The notes: generated by a model from the sequence alone, not told the origin. A stretch of DNA of 64,000 bases from Allopusillimonas soli (GCF_004153445.1 NZ_SDQC01000005.1:186001-250000); one strand, 5' to 3'. Counted from the stretch's first letter, positions 39,288 through 49,155 are shown. Translations and numbers: made by a program.

Positions 39288-42200
39288 TCAGGCTTCCGCC
39301 AGTTGCAGCGCGGATTCGATATCGACCGCCACGATGCGCGAAACACCCTGCTCCTGCATGGTAACCCCAACCAATTGCCGCGCCATCTGCATGGCAATTT
39401 TATTATGCGATATGAACAGGAACTGGGTGTGCTCGCTCATGCTGCTCACGAGATTGGCATAACGCTCGGTGTTGGCGTCGTCCAGCGGCGCATCCACCTC
39501 GTCCAACAGGCAGAAGGGCGCGGGATTGAGCTTGAAGAGTGCAAAGACCAGCGCAGTGGCCGTCAGCGCTTTCTCGCCCCCCGACAACAGATGTATGGTG
39601 CTGTTGCGCTTGCCGGGCGGCTGTGCCATGACCTGGACCCCTGCATCCAAAATTTCGTCGCCAGTGATCGTGAGCCGGGCTTCCCCACCACCGAACAGGC
39701 GGGGAAAGAGATCGCCAAAGTGCCCGTTCACTGTATCGAAGGTCGCTTGCAGCAGTTCGCGCGTTTCCCGGTCTATCTTACGGATGGCGTCTTCCAGTGT
39801 CTCGATGGCCGCCGTCAGATCCGCGTGCTGAGCGTCCAGGAACTGCTTGCGTTCCCGCGCGGCCTCCAGTTCGTCCAGTGCGGCCAGGTTGACTGCGCCC
39901 AAGCCGTCGACCAGACGGGAAATGCGCTGCACTTCCGATTGCAGCCAGTTTGTGCGCCGCCATTCGTCAGGCTTGTCGGCCAGCATCTGGCGCAGTTGGT
40001 CGCGGTCGACGCCCTGCCCGTCCAACTGCTCTGCAAACTGCTCCACCGCCAAGCGCGCCGCCTGCTCCTGAAGCTGCAGCTCCGTGATGCGGCCCCTCAG
40101 GGGCTCGAGCGCGCGCTCCTGGGCAATCCGCTCCTCATCAGCGCTGCGCAGCGAAGCCGAGAGATTATCAAGCTCGATACGAGCCAGATTGAGCGCTTCC
40201 TCGCGCTCCGCACGCAATGCCACGGCATCCTGAAGCCCCGCCTGCGACGCGGAGGCATCGAGTTCGAAGAGTTCGCCCTGCAGGCCCTCGAGTTCGGCCT
40301 GGGCACGCTGCGCCTGATCGGCAGCCAGCTGCATGTTGCGCTTGAGATCGGCGATACGCGTGTGCAGTGCGCGCTCTGCGTACTCCGACTCCTGCACAGC
40401 CCGTTCTTTTTCACGCAGAGCCTGCCGCGCCTGCTCGGCCTGCGCCTGCAGATCCTCGCCGGATATTTCCGCATCGGCAAACCGGGATTGATGCTCACCA
40501 AGCTGCTCATCCAGCGTCTCGAAGCGCGTCTCGGCTTCTTCTCTTGCGGCGCAGAGCTCTTCACGCTGCGCGCGGATCTCGGCCAGCTCTTCGTGTATGC
40601 GCTGCGCCCGCTCGCCGGATTGCTCGGCACGCTGCCGCAGACGCGAATAGTCCAATTGCACATCATGCAGGCGCCGGGTGAGTTCGGAGACACGCTGGCG
40701 CACCGGCCCCTGTGATTGCGACAGCTGCTGCCAGGCGGTGTCGGCGCGCGCTGCGGCGCCCAGCGCTTCGTCGGCGATGAGCTGACTGGCCCTGATGTCG
40801 CGGCGTAGGTTCTCGATTTCCTGCTGGCGCGCCAGCATCCCCGACTGCTCGGAATCGGGCGCATAGAAGCGCACGCTGTGCCGGTCGACGAGATGTCCGG
40901 CCTTGACGACAAACACGCCGCCCTCGGGCAGGTTCGCACGCAGAGACAACGCCTTCTCGACGTCGGGGCAGATGTAGACATGCAGCAGCCAGTCATTCAG
41001 CAACGTACGCAACTCGGCGTCGCTAATGCGCAGCAGTCCAGCCAGCGGCTCCATGCCGGCGGCCGGCGTGGCCGCTGCGTCGGGCACGGGCAATTGATAG
41101 AACGCCAGTCGCGCGGGCGGCGCATCGGCAGCAAAGGCGCGGGCATGCTCGAGCTGGCGCAGCTCCAGCCCGGCCATGCGCTCGCGCAGCACCGCCTCCA
41201 GTGCGTTTTCCCAACCTGGCTCGATATGCAGTTTCTGCCAAAGCCGTCCAAGCTTGTCCAGCTCATGATGCGCCAGCCAAGGCTCAAGCGCGCCCTGCTT
41301 CTGTACGTCTTCTTGAAGCTTGGTCAAGGCGGCGAGACGCGCGTCCAGACGGCCCACGACCTGGCCGGCCTCCTGGGAGGCCCTGTGCGCCTCGATGCGC
41401 TGCGTATCCAGTTCGGGCAGCCGTTCCTCGAGCTCGGCCAACTGACCCTGCGCTTCCTGCAGCTGTTCCTCCATGGCCGCCGCGTCACCGGCCAGCCGCG
41501 CTATATCGGCGGGATCGGGCGTGTCCATGCCGCGCATTTCCTGCTCGAGCCGCTCCTGGCGAACCTCAAGCGCCTGGATCTGGCGGTCTGCGTCTCGCTG
41601 GGTTTGCGCAGCCAGGGCAAGCTCCTGCTCAACACGGGCCAGCCCCACACGCATCTCGTCGCGCGAGGCCGCAGCATCGCGAACGCGCGTTTCAATGTCG
41701 GGCAGCCTGGCCTGCGCATCATCCGCGGCGGCGCGCGCCTCTTCGGTGCGGGCAGCGGCTGCCTCCAGGTCCGCTTCGGACTGTCCGATTTGCTCCGTGC
41801 AATGCGTTTGCTGGTCGGCCCATTCCTGCATCTGCTCCTGCAGCTGGCTGCGGCGGGACTGAAGACGATTGCGGGCATCGACGACATGGCGAATCTCGGC
41901 TTCAAGCCTGCTGACCTGGGCGCCGGCCTCATACAGCAGACCCTGCGCGGCATGCACGGCATCGCTCGCGGCGTAATGGGCCTGCCGGCGCGACTCAAGG
42001 GCAGATTCGCCCGCGCGCAGGCCCGCAATGGCCTGCTCAAGGTCCGCCTGGGCCTGTTCGATGGCGGCAGACTTGGCCTGTTGGTCTTCTCTTGCCTTGC
42101 TTTCCCTCAAGAGCCACAGGGCATGCTGCTTCTGCTCGCCCTCTTCCTGAAGCCCCCGATACTGGCGCGCTACCTCGGCCTGTCCCTCCAGCTTTTCGAG

Positions 42201-42812
42201 ATTCGCCCCCAACTCGCGCAGAATGTCTTCGACCCGAGTCAGATTTTCTCGCGTATCCCCGAGACGATTCTCGGTTTCCCGGCGGCGCTCTTTGTAGCGC
42301 GATACCCCTGCCGCCTCTTCCAAGTAGACACGCAGCTCCTCGGGCCTGGCCTCGATAAGCCGGTTTATCATGCCCTGGCCGATGATGGCATAGCCGCGCG
42401 CGCCTAAGCCGGTACCCAGGAAAATGTCATGAATGTCGCGGCGCCTGACCTGCTGATTATTGACCAGATAGCTGCTGGTGCCGTCGCGCGTAAGCACGCG
42501 GCGCACGGCAATTTCGGCATATGCGCTCCATTGGCCGGCCGCCCTGCCCTCGGCATTGTCGAACACCAGTTCGACCGAGGCGCGCGCGGCTGGCTTGCGG
42601 TTGCCGGATCCGTTGAAGATGACGTCCTGCATGGACTCGCCGCGCAATTCGGAGGCGCGGGTCTCGCCCAGCACCCAGCGCACCGCATCGATGATGTTGG
42701 ACTTGCCGCAGCCATTGGGGCCCACCACGCCGACGAGTTGGCTCGGCGTGGGAATAACCGTCGGTTCGACAAACGATTTGAAACCGGCTAGTTTGATTTG
42801 GGTCAGACGCAC
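39288..42812 (-). CDS. smc: Chromosome segregation ATPase SMC
   Basis: 1174 residues from a GTG at 42812 (VRLTQIKLAGFKSFVEPT), where homologues start; the frame runs upstream to 42956 without similarity, and no Shine-Dalgarno is obvious. Condensin ATPase that compacts and separates chromosomes with ScpA/B. Walker A GPNGCGKSNIIDAVRW lies at the N-terminus, followed by a long coiled coil, a hinge around residues 510-650, a second coiled coil, then signature LLSGGEKALTATAL and Walker B FCLLDEVDAPLDDAN near the C-terminus. Divergent from lplT with a 244-base gap. Confidence 0.96.
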   Translation of the reverse strand: MRLTQIKLAGFKSFVEPTVIPTPSQLVGVVGPNGCGKSNIIDAVRWVLGETRASELRGESMQDVIFNGSGNRKPAARASVELVFDNAEGRAAGQWSAYAEIAVRRVLTRDGTSSYLVNNQQVRRRDIHDIFLGTGLGARGYAIIGQGMINRLIEARPEELRVYLEEAAGVSRYKERRRETENRLGDTRENLTRVEDILRELGANLEKLEGQAEVARQYRGLQEEGEQKQHALWLLRESKAREDQQAKSAAIEQAQADLEQAIAGLRAGESALESRRQAHYAASDAVHAAQGLLYEAGAQVSRLEAEIRHVVDARNRLQSRRSQLQEQMQEWADQQTHCTEQIGQSEADLEAAAARTEEARAAADDAQARLPDIETRVRDAAASRDEMRVGLARVEQELALAAQTQRDADRQIQALEVRQERLEQEMRGMDTPDPADIARLAGDAAAMEEQLQEAQGQLAELEERLPELDTQRIEAHRASQEAGQVVGRLDARLAALTKLQEDVQKQGALEPWLAHHELDKLGRLWQKLHIEPGWENALEAVLRERMAGLELRQLEHARAFAADAPPARLAFYQLPVPDAAATPAAGMEPLAGLLRISDAELRTLLNDWLLHVYICPDVEKALSLRANLPEGGVFVVKAGHLVDRHSVRFYAPDSEQSGMLARQQEIENLRRDIRASQLIADEALGAAARADTAWQQLSQSQGPVRQRVSELTRRLHDVQLDYSRLRQRAEQSGERAQRIHEELAEIRAQREELCAAREEAETRFETLDEQLGEHQSRFADAEISGEDLQAQAEQARQALREKERAVQESEYAERALHTRIADLKRNMQLAADQAQRAQAELEGLQGELFELDASASQAGLQDAVALRAEREEALNLARIELDNLSASLRSADEERIAQERALEPLRGRITELQLQEQAARLAVEQFAEQLDGQGVDRDQLRQMLADKPDEWRRTNWLQSEVQRISRLVDGLGAVNLAALDELEAARERKQFLDAQHADLTAAIETLEDAIRKIDRETRELLQATFDTVNGHFGDLFPRLFGGGEARLTITGDEILDAGVQVMAQPPGKRNSTIHLLSGGEKALTATALVFALFKLNPAPFCLLDEVDAPLDDANTERYANLVSSMSEHTQFLFISHNKIAMQMARQLVGVTMQEQGVSRIVAVDIESALQLAEA

Positions 42813-43056
42813 AATAAGGAAATCGAAAAGAAGGATATCGGCGGCCAGGTGCCCCGGGGCGGCAACTGCCTGCCATGGATCGGCCGGCCCGCCCTGCGGC
42901 GCGAGCACGTATGATAACGCACCCGCACCGCCATCCACGGTCCGGTTTGAAAACACGTTATCATTTTCCGTTTATGGGCGCTTCGGGCGCTATACTCGTT
43001 AACATTTTTTTGCCGTCTGCATCATTCGGCACCGCACCATCCACCGGGACCATTCA
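42813..43056. other. Divergent intergenic region smc/lplT
   Basis: 244 bases. The clearest element is TATACT at 42991-42996 facing lplT, just after a small GCGC-TTCGG-GCGC hairpin, but no good -35 stands 16-18 bases upstream. AT-rich around 42950-43010. No gene supported. Confidence 0.3.
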
Positions 43057-44370
43057 TTGAAAAAAGGCTTTTATCTGGTCATGCTGGCGCAGGCGCTATC
43101 GTCCGTGGCCGACAATGCCCTGCTGATCGCCGCCATCGCGCTGGTCGCCGATCTACATGGGCCCCATTGGATGGCACCCATGATGAAATGGTGGTTCGCG
43201 CTGGCCTATGTGGTGCTTGCGGCCTTCGTTGGCGCCTTTTCCGATGCCTACCCCAAGGGCCGGGTCATGTTCATGACCAACGCGGTCAAAGTGTGTGGCT
43301 GCCTGCTCATGTTCACCCACGGCTGGTACAACATGGATGACGGCGGGCAGCTTCTGCTGGTGTTCGTGGCCTATACACTCGTGGGCATCGGCGCGGCGGC
43401 TTATTCGCCGGCCAAATACGGCATCGTCACGGAGATGCTGCCTCCGGAACTGCTGGTCAAGGGCAACAGCTGGATCGAAGGCCTGACCGTCCTGTCCATC
43501 ATCGTGGGCACGGTCCTGGGGGGCGTCCTCATCAGCCCTTCCGTGTCGGCTGCCATGCTCGCACATCCCTTGCTGGGCGTGGTCGTCTCCACGCGCACCG
43601 AGGCCGCCATCTTCATGATCGCTCTGGTCTACCTGGCCGCGGCGGCCACCAATCTGCTGATCCCGCGCACAAACGTGCGCTATCCCAGGCAGCAGCGCAA
43701 CCCCATTGCCCTGACCCGCACCTTTTGGGGCTACGTCCGCATTCTCTGGCATGACAAACTGGGCCAGATCTCCCTGGCGGTGACCACGTTGTTCTGGGGT
43801 GCTGGCGCAACATTGCAGTTCATCGTCATCGAATGGGGTGCGCGGCATCTCGGATACCGCCTCGACCAAGCCTCGCTGTTGATGGGCGTGGCGGCATTGG
43901 GCACGGTGGGCGGCTCCATGGTGGCCGGCCGCGTGCCGCTTAAGCGCGCGCTTTCGGTCTTGCCGGTAGGCGTGGCCATGGGATTTGCCGTCATGCTGAT
44001 GCCCATCGTGCGCGAGCCCTGGTCCGTGTATGGCGTGCTGCTGCTCATCGGCGCACTGTCGGGCTTTTTCGTGGTGCCCATGAACGCCCTGCTGCAGCAC
44101 CGCGGCCATGTATTACTGTCGGCGGGCCATTCCATCGCCGTGCAGAACTTCAATGAACAACTGAATATTCTGCTCATGCTGGCGTTCTACAGCTTCCTTC
44201 TCTGGCTGAACCTTCCCATCAACGCCATCATCATTCTGTTCGGGCTGCTGGTCGCCATCCTGATGCTCGTCATCATCCAATGGAACCTCAGCAACCACCG
44301 GGCTGATCCAGGGCTGGAAAACACCATAGGGCAGCACGGCCACGGCCAGGCGCTGCGGCACCCGAGATAG
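43057..44370 (+). CDS. lplT: Lysophospholipid transporter LplT
   Basis: 437 residues, a 12-span major facilitator. LplT flips lysophospholipids from the outer to the inner leaflet of the inner membrane so that they can be reacylated. The N-terminus KKGFYLVMLAQALSSVADNALLIAAIAL, read in pieces, and GGVLISP match the family. The start is a TTG at 43057 with a GGGA site 8 bases upstream; no ATG fits. In enteric bacteria lplT sits beside or is fused to aas, the acyltransferase; no aas is present here. Confidence 0.92.
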   Translation: MKKGFYLVMLAQALSSVADNALLIAAIALVADLHGPHWMAPMMKWWFALAYVVLAAFVGAFSDAYPKGRVMFMTNAVKVCGCLLMFTHGWYNMDDGGQLLLVFVAYTLVGIGAAAYSPAKYGIVTEMLPPELLVKGNSWIEGLTVLSIIVGTVLGGVLISPSVSAAMLAHPLLGVVVSTRTEAAIFMIALVYLAAAATNLLIPRTNVRYPRQQRNPIALTRTFWGYVRILWHDKLGQISLAVTTLFWGAGATLQFIVIEWGARHLGYRLDQASLLMGVAALGTVGGSMVAGRVPLKRALSVLPVGVAMGFAVMLMPIVREPWSVYGVLLLIGALSGFFVVPMNALLQHRGHVLLSAGHSIAVQNFNEQLNILLMLAFYSFLLWLNLPINAIIILFGLLVAILMLVIIQWNLSNHRADPGLENTIGQHGHGQALRHPR

Positions 44371-44407
44371 CCTAGCCGCCACTTTGCGCCTCCGGACCGT
44401 GCCGCGC

Positions 44408-45277
44408 TCAATGCAGATTGCGCATGAGGTTTAGATCTCGCCACGCATCCAGCTTGTGCTGGGGGCGCAGCAACAATGAAGCGGGATGATAGGTCACCAG
44501 CGACGGGATATCCTGACCCGCCTCCGACCTGTATGAATGGACGCGGCCGCGCAAGGCATCCAGCTCGTCGCGCGTGCCCAGCAGGGTTTGGGCGGCAAGC
44601 CGCCCCAGCAGCAGCAGGCGCGCCGGCCGCAACAAGGCAATCTGCCGGCTGAGCGCAGGCATGCAGGCCTCGATTTCCTGCGCACTGGGCGGCCGGTTGC
44701 CCAGCGGCCTGCACTTGACCAGGTTGGTGAAATAAACGGATGCCTCGGCACCCAGCCCCGCTGCAGCCAGCATCGCCCTCAGCAGGGCGCCGGCCTTGCC
44801 CTGGAAGGGTTGGCCGGCCCGATCATCGTGATCGCCTGGCGCCTCGCCGATGACGAGCCAGTCGGGCGCCTGGGGCGCGCCAGCCCCAAACACCACCTGC
44901 CCGCGCGCCTCGTGCAGGCCGCAGCGCTTGCACGAGGCCACATGGGCCGCGAGCGCATCCCAATTCTGCGGCAGCGGCCCTGCCGGTTGGGCCAGGGATT
45001 GAACCGGGCCGGCGGGCGCGGCCTGGGGCTGGCGCTTGGCCGCGCGCTGCGCCACCACCTTCATCGCGTCGGCAGGCCCGCCAGAATCCGTTGCCGCCTT
45101 GCTGGGCGCGGAATCGGCGTCGCCGCGAGCCGGCATCGCCGGCGTCGTGCGCGGCGCAGGCTCGGCAACAGGGCTGCCGGCCGCGGGAATCGCGGACAGC
45201 CGCGCCAGCATATGCCGGTCAAGGCCGATTTCTTCCAGCCATGTGCGCTGCAGTTCGGACAACCGGGGCGCGCTCAT
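44408..45277 (-). CDS. Uracil-DNA glycosylase, family 4/5-like Fe-S type
   Basis: 289 residues. Removes uracil from DNA. The first 110 residues are a disordered Ala/Pro-rich extension. The catalytic domain has the motif GEAPGDHDDRAGQPFQGKAG (compare family 4 GEAPGxxED) and a second motif TYHPASLLL. Four cysteines for a [4Fe-4S] cluster are present: CKRC, VKC in TNLVKCRPLGNRPP, and EACMP. The acidic residue of the first motif is Asp-Asp rather than Glu-Asp. Its ATG overlaps the end of the tsaB-rimI gene by 4 bases. Confidence 0.9.
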   Translation of the reverse strand: MSAPRLSELQRTWLEEIGLDRHMLARLSAIPAAGSPVAEPAPRTTPAMPARGDADSAPSKAATDSGGPADAMKVVAQRAAKRQPQAAPAGPVQSLAQPAGPLPQNWDALAAHVASCKRCGLHEARGQVVFGAGAPQAPDWLVIGEAPGDHDDRAGQPFQGKAGALLRAMLAAAGLGAEASVYFTNLVKCRPLGNRPPSAQEIEACMPALSRQIALLRPARLLLLGRLAAQTLLGTRDELDALRGRVHSYRSEAGQDIPSLVTYHPASLLLRPQHKLDAWRDLNLMRNLH

Positions 45278-46710
45278 GCCGTATCCAAGGTCTTGCTCAT
45301 GACGTACGCATCCTCGCGCCGGCCATGTCCGGCCGGGTAGTAATCTTTGCGGGTGGCGAGCACGGCATATCCGCGGGCGCGATAAAAGCGCAACGCATTG
45401 TGATTGGACGGGCGCACTTCAAGCATGATGCGCTGCAAGCCCCTGCCGATCGCCTCCTCTTCGCAGCGCCGCAGCAGCAAGCCGCCCGCTCCCTTGTTTT
45501 GCGCGTCGGGCTGGACAGCAATGACCAGCAGATGGGCCACATCCGGCGCCAGCAACATCATCGCAAAACCCACCACCTGCTGATTATTCCGGGCAACCCA
45601 TGCCTGATAGCCCGCCTTCAGCCCATCCGCAAAATTGCCCCGCGTCCAGGGAAAAGACTGCACGGAGCCTTCGATCGCCGCCACGTCGTCGAGATGCGCC
45701 GCCGTCATGGGCATGAGCCGCAGGGCTGGCGCGGCCTGACCGCCGGCCTCGGCAGCCGCGGCCAGCGGCACACCGGCCAGGCCATGCGCGCGCGGGTTGC
45801 CGCCCGCCCCCGCCTCCCGTTCCCGCACCGTGAACGCGACTTTGTCACGCACATACAGCGGCGCAGCCAGATCGGGCTGCATGCCGCGCCCCGCCTGCCA
45901 GTCTTCAAATGCCAGCCATGCGATGGACGACGCATCTGCGCGCAGCGGCGAGCCTATTTCCAGCCACTTTCGCAACACGCAGGCAACCGCGGCATCATCG
46001 CCTTCCTGCGTGTCCCGGGCGTGCGCGTACTCCGATTGCGTGCCGCCCGCGGGTGCGAGCCGGGCGAGTTCCGGATAGGCCTGCAGCGCGTCGCCAAGCA
46101 GGCGCACGCTGGGCTGGCTGCCGTCTGTATTGCCGCGGTCCAGGCCGTCCAGCCACAGGCCCACGTCGTCCAGCCCCAGCAGCATGGGCGCATGCAGTGT
46201 TTCCCATGCGCCGTCGTGACGATAGGCGGCCAGATAGGCTTCCCGCATACGCGCATCCTGTGCCACCACGCGGATGAGCGGTTCTGGGGCTGCCTGCCCC
46301 TCCTGCCGCCCCAGTTGCCCGCCAAGGGCCGCACGCGTATGCGCCATGCCGGAGGCGCCCGGGCTTGTCTGCCCATTGCAGGACCGGTCGCGCGCCGCGA
46401 CGGCCAGCAGGGAAGGCACGGGCAGCACCGGAATATCCAGCGCGAATGCCATGCCCTGCGCCACGCCACAAGCCACGCGCAGGCCGGTAAACCCGCCGGG
46501 GCCCTGCCCGAATGCCACCGCCGAAAGCTGATGCCGGCCGATGCCGGCCTCGCGAAGCAGGTCATCGACCAGCGGCAGCAACCGCTGGGCGTGCTCGGCG
46601 GTTGCCTCGTGCTCGCGCGCCCACAGCAGGGTCTGGCCGTCGCGACAGGACAACAGCGCAACGCCGCAAAGACTGGACGAGGTTTCCAGCGCAAGAATAT
46701 TGACAGTCAT
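45274..46710 (-). CDS. tsaB-rimI: Fusion of TsaB (tRNA t6A synthesis) and RimI (N-acetyltransferase)
   Basis: 478 residues from the ATG at 46710. Residues 1 to about 310 are TsaB, partner of TsaD in making threonylcarbamoyl-adenosine 37 in tRNAs (ILALETSSSLCGVALL at the start; AFGQGPGGFTGLRVACGVAQGMA). An Ala/Gly-rich linker leads to a GNAT acetyltransferase (about 335-478) like RimI, which acetylates the N-terminal Ala of ribosomal protein S18; LLVIAVQPDAQNKGAGGLLL and LEVRPSNHNALRFYRARGY are its acetyl-CoA and core motifs. One uninterrupted frame. Upstream on this strand a TATAAA lies 10 bases before the ATG. Confidence 0.94.
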   Translation of the reverse strand: MTVNILALETSSSLCGVALLSCRDGQTLLWAREHEATAEHAQRLLPLVDDLLREAGIGRHQLSAVAFGQGPGGFTGLRVACGVAQGMAFALDIPVLPVPSLLAVAARDRSCNGQTSPGASGMAHTRAALGGQLGRQEGQAAPEPLIRVVAQDARMREAYLAAYRHDGAWETLHAPMLLGLDDVGLWLDGLDRGNTDGSQPSVRLLGDALQAYPELARLAPAGGTQSEYAHARDTQEGDDAAVACVLRKWLEIGSPLRADASSIAWLAFEDWQAGRGMQPDLAAPLYVRDKVAFTVREREAGAGGNPRAHGLAGVPLAAAAEAGGQAAPALRLMPMTAAHLDDVAAIEGSVQSFPWTRGNFADGLKAGYQAWVARNNQQVVGFAMMLLAPDVAHLLVIAVQPDAQNKGAGGLLLRRCEEEAIGRGLQRIMLEVRPSNHNALRFYRARGYAVLATRKDYYPAGHGRREDAYVMSKTLDTA

Positions 46711-46978
46711 GGAATGGCATTTTATACGCTGGCGGCGGCGCGCGGCCGCAAGGAGGGATGCGGTTCCTCCGCAAAAATATACCGTTGCACGCATATAGCC
46801 GGTAAAATGATCAATCAGGCCAGTCCTGGGTACAACCTGGTTGACGCCAAAACAAAACCAACAATGTGCGGCCGGTATTTCCGTACAGATGTAACATCAG
46901 TTCGTACCAGAAGAATAATATGTAATTTCTTGCTACGCCCCTCTATGCGGGTTAACTCTACGCTGTTACATTTTCCCC
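46711..46978. other. Divergent intergenic region tsaB-rimI/ompR
   Basis: 268 bases, AT-rich on the ompR side. GTTACATTTT lies 9 bases before the ompR ATG (46965-46974), with a TGTAACA-like repeat near 46890 and GTTAAC at 46951. These resemble OmpR half-sites (GTTACANNNN) but are not spaced as a tandem 10-base repeat. No gene or RNA is supported. Confidence 0.35.
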
Positions 46979-47713
46979 ATGAACACTCAAAACCAAACTC
47001 TCTCCCGCAAAATCCTCATCGTTGACGATGATCCGCGACTGCGCGACCTGCTGCGCCGGTACTTGTCCGAACAAGGCTTCAATGTCTTCGTCGCCGAAGA
47101 TGCCAAGGAAATGGGCAAGCTCTGGCAGCGCGAGCATTTCGATCTGCTGGTGCTCGACCTCATGCTGCCCGGAGAAGACGGCCTGTCCATCTGTCGTCGC
47201 CTGCGTGGGGGACATGACAACACGCCCATCATCATCCTCACGGCCAAGGCCGAGGAAATCGACCGTATCGTGGGTCTGGAAATGGGCGCGGACGATTACC
47301 TGTCCAAACCTTTCAATCCGCGCGAGCTACTCGCCCGGGTAAATGCCATTCTGCGCCGCAGGGGCACAGAAGAACATCCAGGCGCTCCCAGCCAGGAAAA
47401 CGAATCCATCGAGTTCGGGCCTTACGTGCTCAACCTGTCCACCCGCACCCTCACCAAGAATAATGAGCAGGTGCCTATTACCACGGGCGAGTTTTCCGTT
47501 CTTAAGGTTTTCGCGCGCCATCCCAAGATCCCGCTTTCGCGCGACAAACTCATGGAACTGGCCCGCGGACGCGAGTACGAGGCCTTTGACCGCAGCCTCG
47601 ATGTGCAGATATCGCGGCTGCGCAAGCTGGTTGAACCCAACCCCTCCAAGCCGGTCTTCATCCAGACGGTGTGGGGCCTGGGCTATGTCTTCGTACCTGA
47701 CGGGGGCAATTGA
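46979..47713 (+). CDS. ompR: OmpR-family response regulator (RisA-like)
   Basis: 244 residues. The receiver domain has the acidic pocket Asp16/Asp17, the phospho-acceptor Asp60 in VLDLMLPGEDG and the conserved Lys in YLSKPFNPRE; the winged-helix DNA-binding domain occupies about 140-240 (LMELARGREYEAFDRSLDVQ, TVWGLGYVFVPDG). From memory the sequence is close to Bordetella RisA, a regulator of virulence-repressed genes. It forms an operon with the kinase gene 32 bases downstream. Confidence 0.95.
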   Translation: MNTQNQTLSRKILIVDDDPRLRDLLRRYLSEQGFNVFVAEDAKEMGKLWQREHFDLLVLDLMLPGEDGLSICRRLRGGHDNTPIIILTAKAEEIDRIVGLEMGADDYLSKPFNPRELLARVNAILRRRGTEEHPGAPSQENESIEFGPYVLNLSTRTLTKNNEQVPITTGEFSVLKVFARHPKIPLSRDKLMELARGREYEAFDRSLDVQISRLRKLVEPNPSKPVFIQTVWGLGYVFVPDGGN

Positions 47714-47745
47714 TATCCTGCCTGTAGCCTGAGCAGGGCCCCTTC

Positions 47746-49155
47746 ATGGTGCAAGAACTCACACACAGGCCCCAGAAGCAATCTCGTTTCCGACTGGGGC
47801 TATTCAGCCGCTCATTCCTGTTGCTGGCCGGCCTGATGCTGGTCAGCCTGGGTGCGTGGCTGCAGGTGTTTTTCAGCATGGAGGAAGGCCCGCGCGCCAA
47901 GCAAATGGCTCAGCGGGTGGCAACAGCCGTCAGCATCACGCGTTCCGCGCTCATCTACGCGCCTCCCAGCGTGCGCCCCGCGCTGCTCCTTGATCTGGCC
48001 ACCAAAGAAAGCCTGCGTGTACAGCCGCGCGAACCCACGGACACACTGGCTCCACTGCCCAATTCCAACTACTGGAATCACGTCGCCGCCGAAATTAAAG
48101 ACCGCCTCGGGCCCGACACCTATATCATGTGGTCCGTCAACGACGCTTCCGGCATATGGGTCAGCTTCGAAATCAACAACGACGAGTACTGGCTGGTGTT
48201 CGACCGCGAGCAGATCGGCCTGACCGCGGGGGCGGAATGGCTGGGCTGGGGCGCCACGGCCTTGCTGCTGGCACTCATCGGCGCAGCTGTCAGCGTGCGC
48301 TTTGTCAACAGGCCCCTGGCGCAGTTGGCCAAGGTTGCCCGCCAGCTGGCGCGCGGCGAAACGCCCTCGCCCCTTCCCGAGAAAGGCCCGGCCGAAATCC
48401 GCGACATGAATATTGCCTTCAACCGCATGGCTCGCGACATCCGCCAGACCGAGGCAGACCGGGAGATCATGCTGGCCGGTATTTCGCACGATCTGCGGAC
48501 CCCGCTTGCCCGCATGCGCCTGGAAATCGAAATGAGCGCAGTGTCTGACGAAGCCCGGCAAGCCATAGACGAGGATCTGGCGCAGATCGACCACAGCATA
48601 GGACAATTGATGGAGTACGCGCGCCCGGCGGGCATGGTGCCCGAGCAGGGCGTGGATGTGTCCTCCGTGCTGCGCGACGTGTACGAGCGCGAGCGCAGCC
48701 ATACCGAAACGCTGGGCGACATGCTCACCGCGTCGATCGAATCAAATCTCTATGCGAAAATCAATGCGCATGATCTGAAGCGCATCGTGACCAATCTTAT
48801 CGAAAATGCCCGACGCTACGGGCGCTCTCCGTCGGATGACAAGGCACGCATCGAACTGACTGCCGGCCAGCAGGGCAATATTCTGGCGATCGAGGTTCGC
48901 GACCACGGCGCGGGCATTGCACCCACCGACGTCCAGCGTCTGCTGCGGCCTTTCTCCCGAGGCGACTCCGCCCGCACCGGCGTGAGTGGCGCCGGCCTTG
49001 GGCTGGCCATCGTGGAGCGCCTTCTGGGCCATGTGGGCGGCTCGCTGGAGTTGATTTCACGTCCGACCGGCGGCCTGGTAGCCCGCATAGAGCTGCCCAA
49101 GGCCCGCACACGCGGCATGGCGGCAGACGCTGCGGGCAGCCACGGCACGGCGTGA
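47746..49155 (+). CDS. EnvZ-family sensor histidine kinase (RisS-like)
   Basis: 469 residues. Two membrane spans (about 23-45 and 165-187) enclose a periplasmic sensor of about 120 residues. A HAMP domain (188-240) leads to the phospho-acceptor His248 in GISHDLRTPLARM, then N box LIENARRYGR, G1 RDHGAGI and G2 GAGLGLAIVERL. All catalytic boxes are present, so it should phosphorylate the neighbouring OmpR. It corresponds in context to RisS, which is intact here but known to be disrupted in Bordetella pertussis. Confidence 0.94.
   Translation: MVQELTHRPQKQSRFRLGLFSRSFLLLAGLMLVSLGAWLQVFFSMEEGPRAKQMAQRVATAVSITRSALIYAPPSVRPALLLDLATKESLRVQPREPTDTLAPLPNSNYWNHVAAEIKDRLGPDTYIMWSVNDASGIWVSFEINNDEYWLVFDREQIGLTAGAEWLGWGATALLLALIGAAVSVRFVNRPLAQLAKVARQLARGETPSPLPEKGPAEIRDMNIAFNRMARDIRQTEADREIMLAGISHDLRTPLARMRLEIEMSAVSDEARQAIDEDLAQIDHSIGQLMEYARPAGMVPEQGVDVSSVLRDVYERERSHTETLGDMLTASIESNLYAKINAHDLKRIVTNLIENARRYGRSPSDDKARIELTAGQQGNILAIEVRDHGAGIAPTDVQRLLRPFSRGDSARTGVSGAGLGLAIVERLLGHVGGSLELISRPTGGLVARIELPKARTRGMAADAAGSHGTA

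Noticed and set aside
45091-47025. A 644-residue plus-strand open frame across tsaB-rimI and into ompR
   Set aside because: It covers two confidently identified genes in the wrong frame or strand, is full of Arg/His/Gln shadow composition and ends inside ompR.
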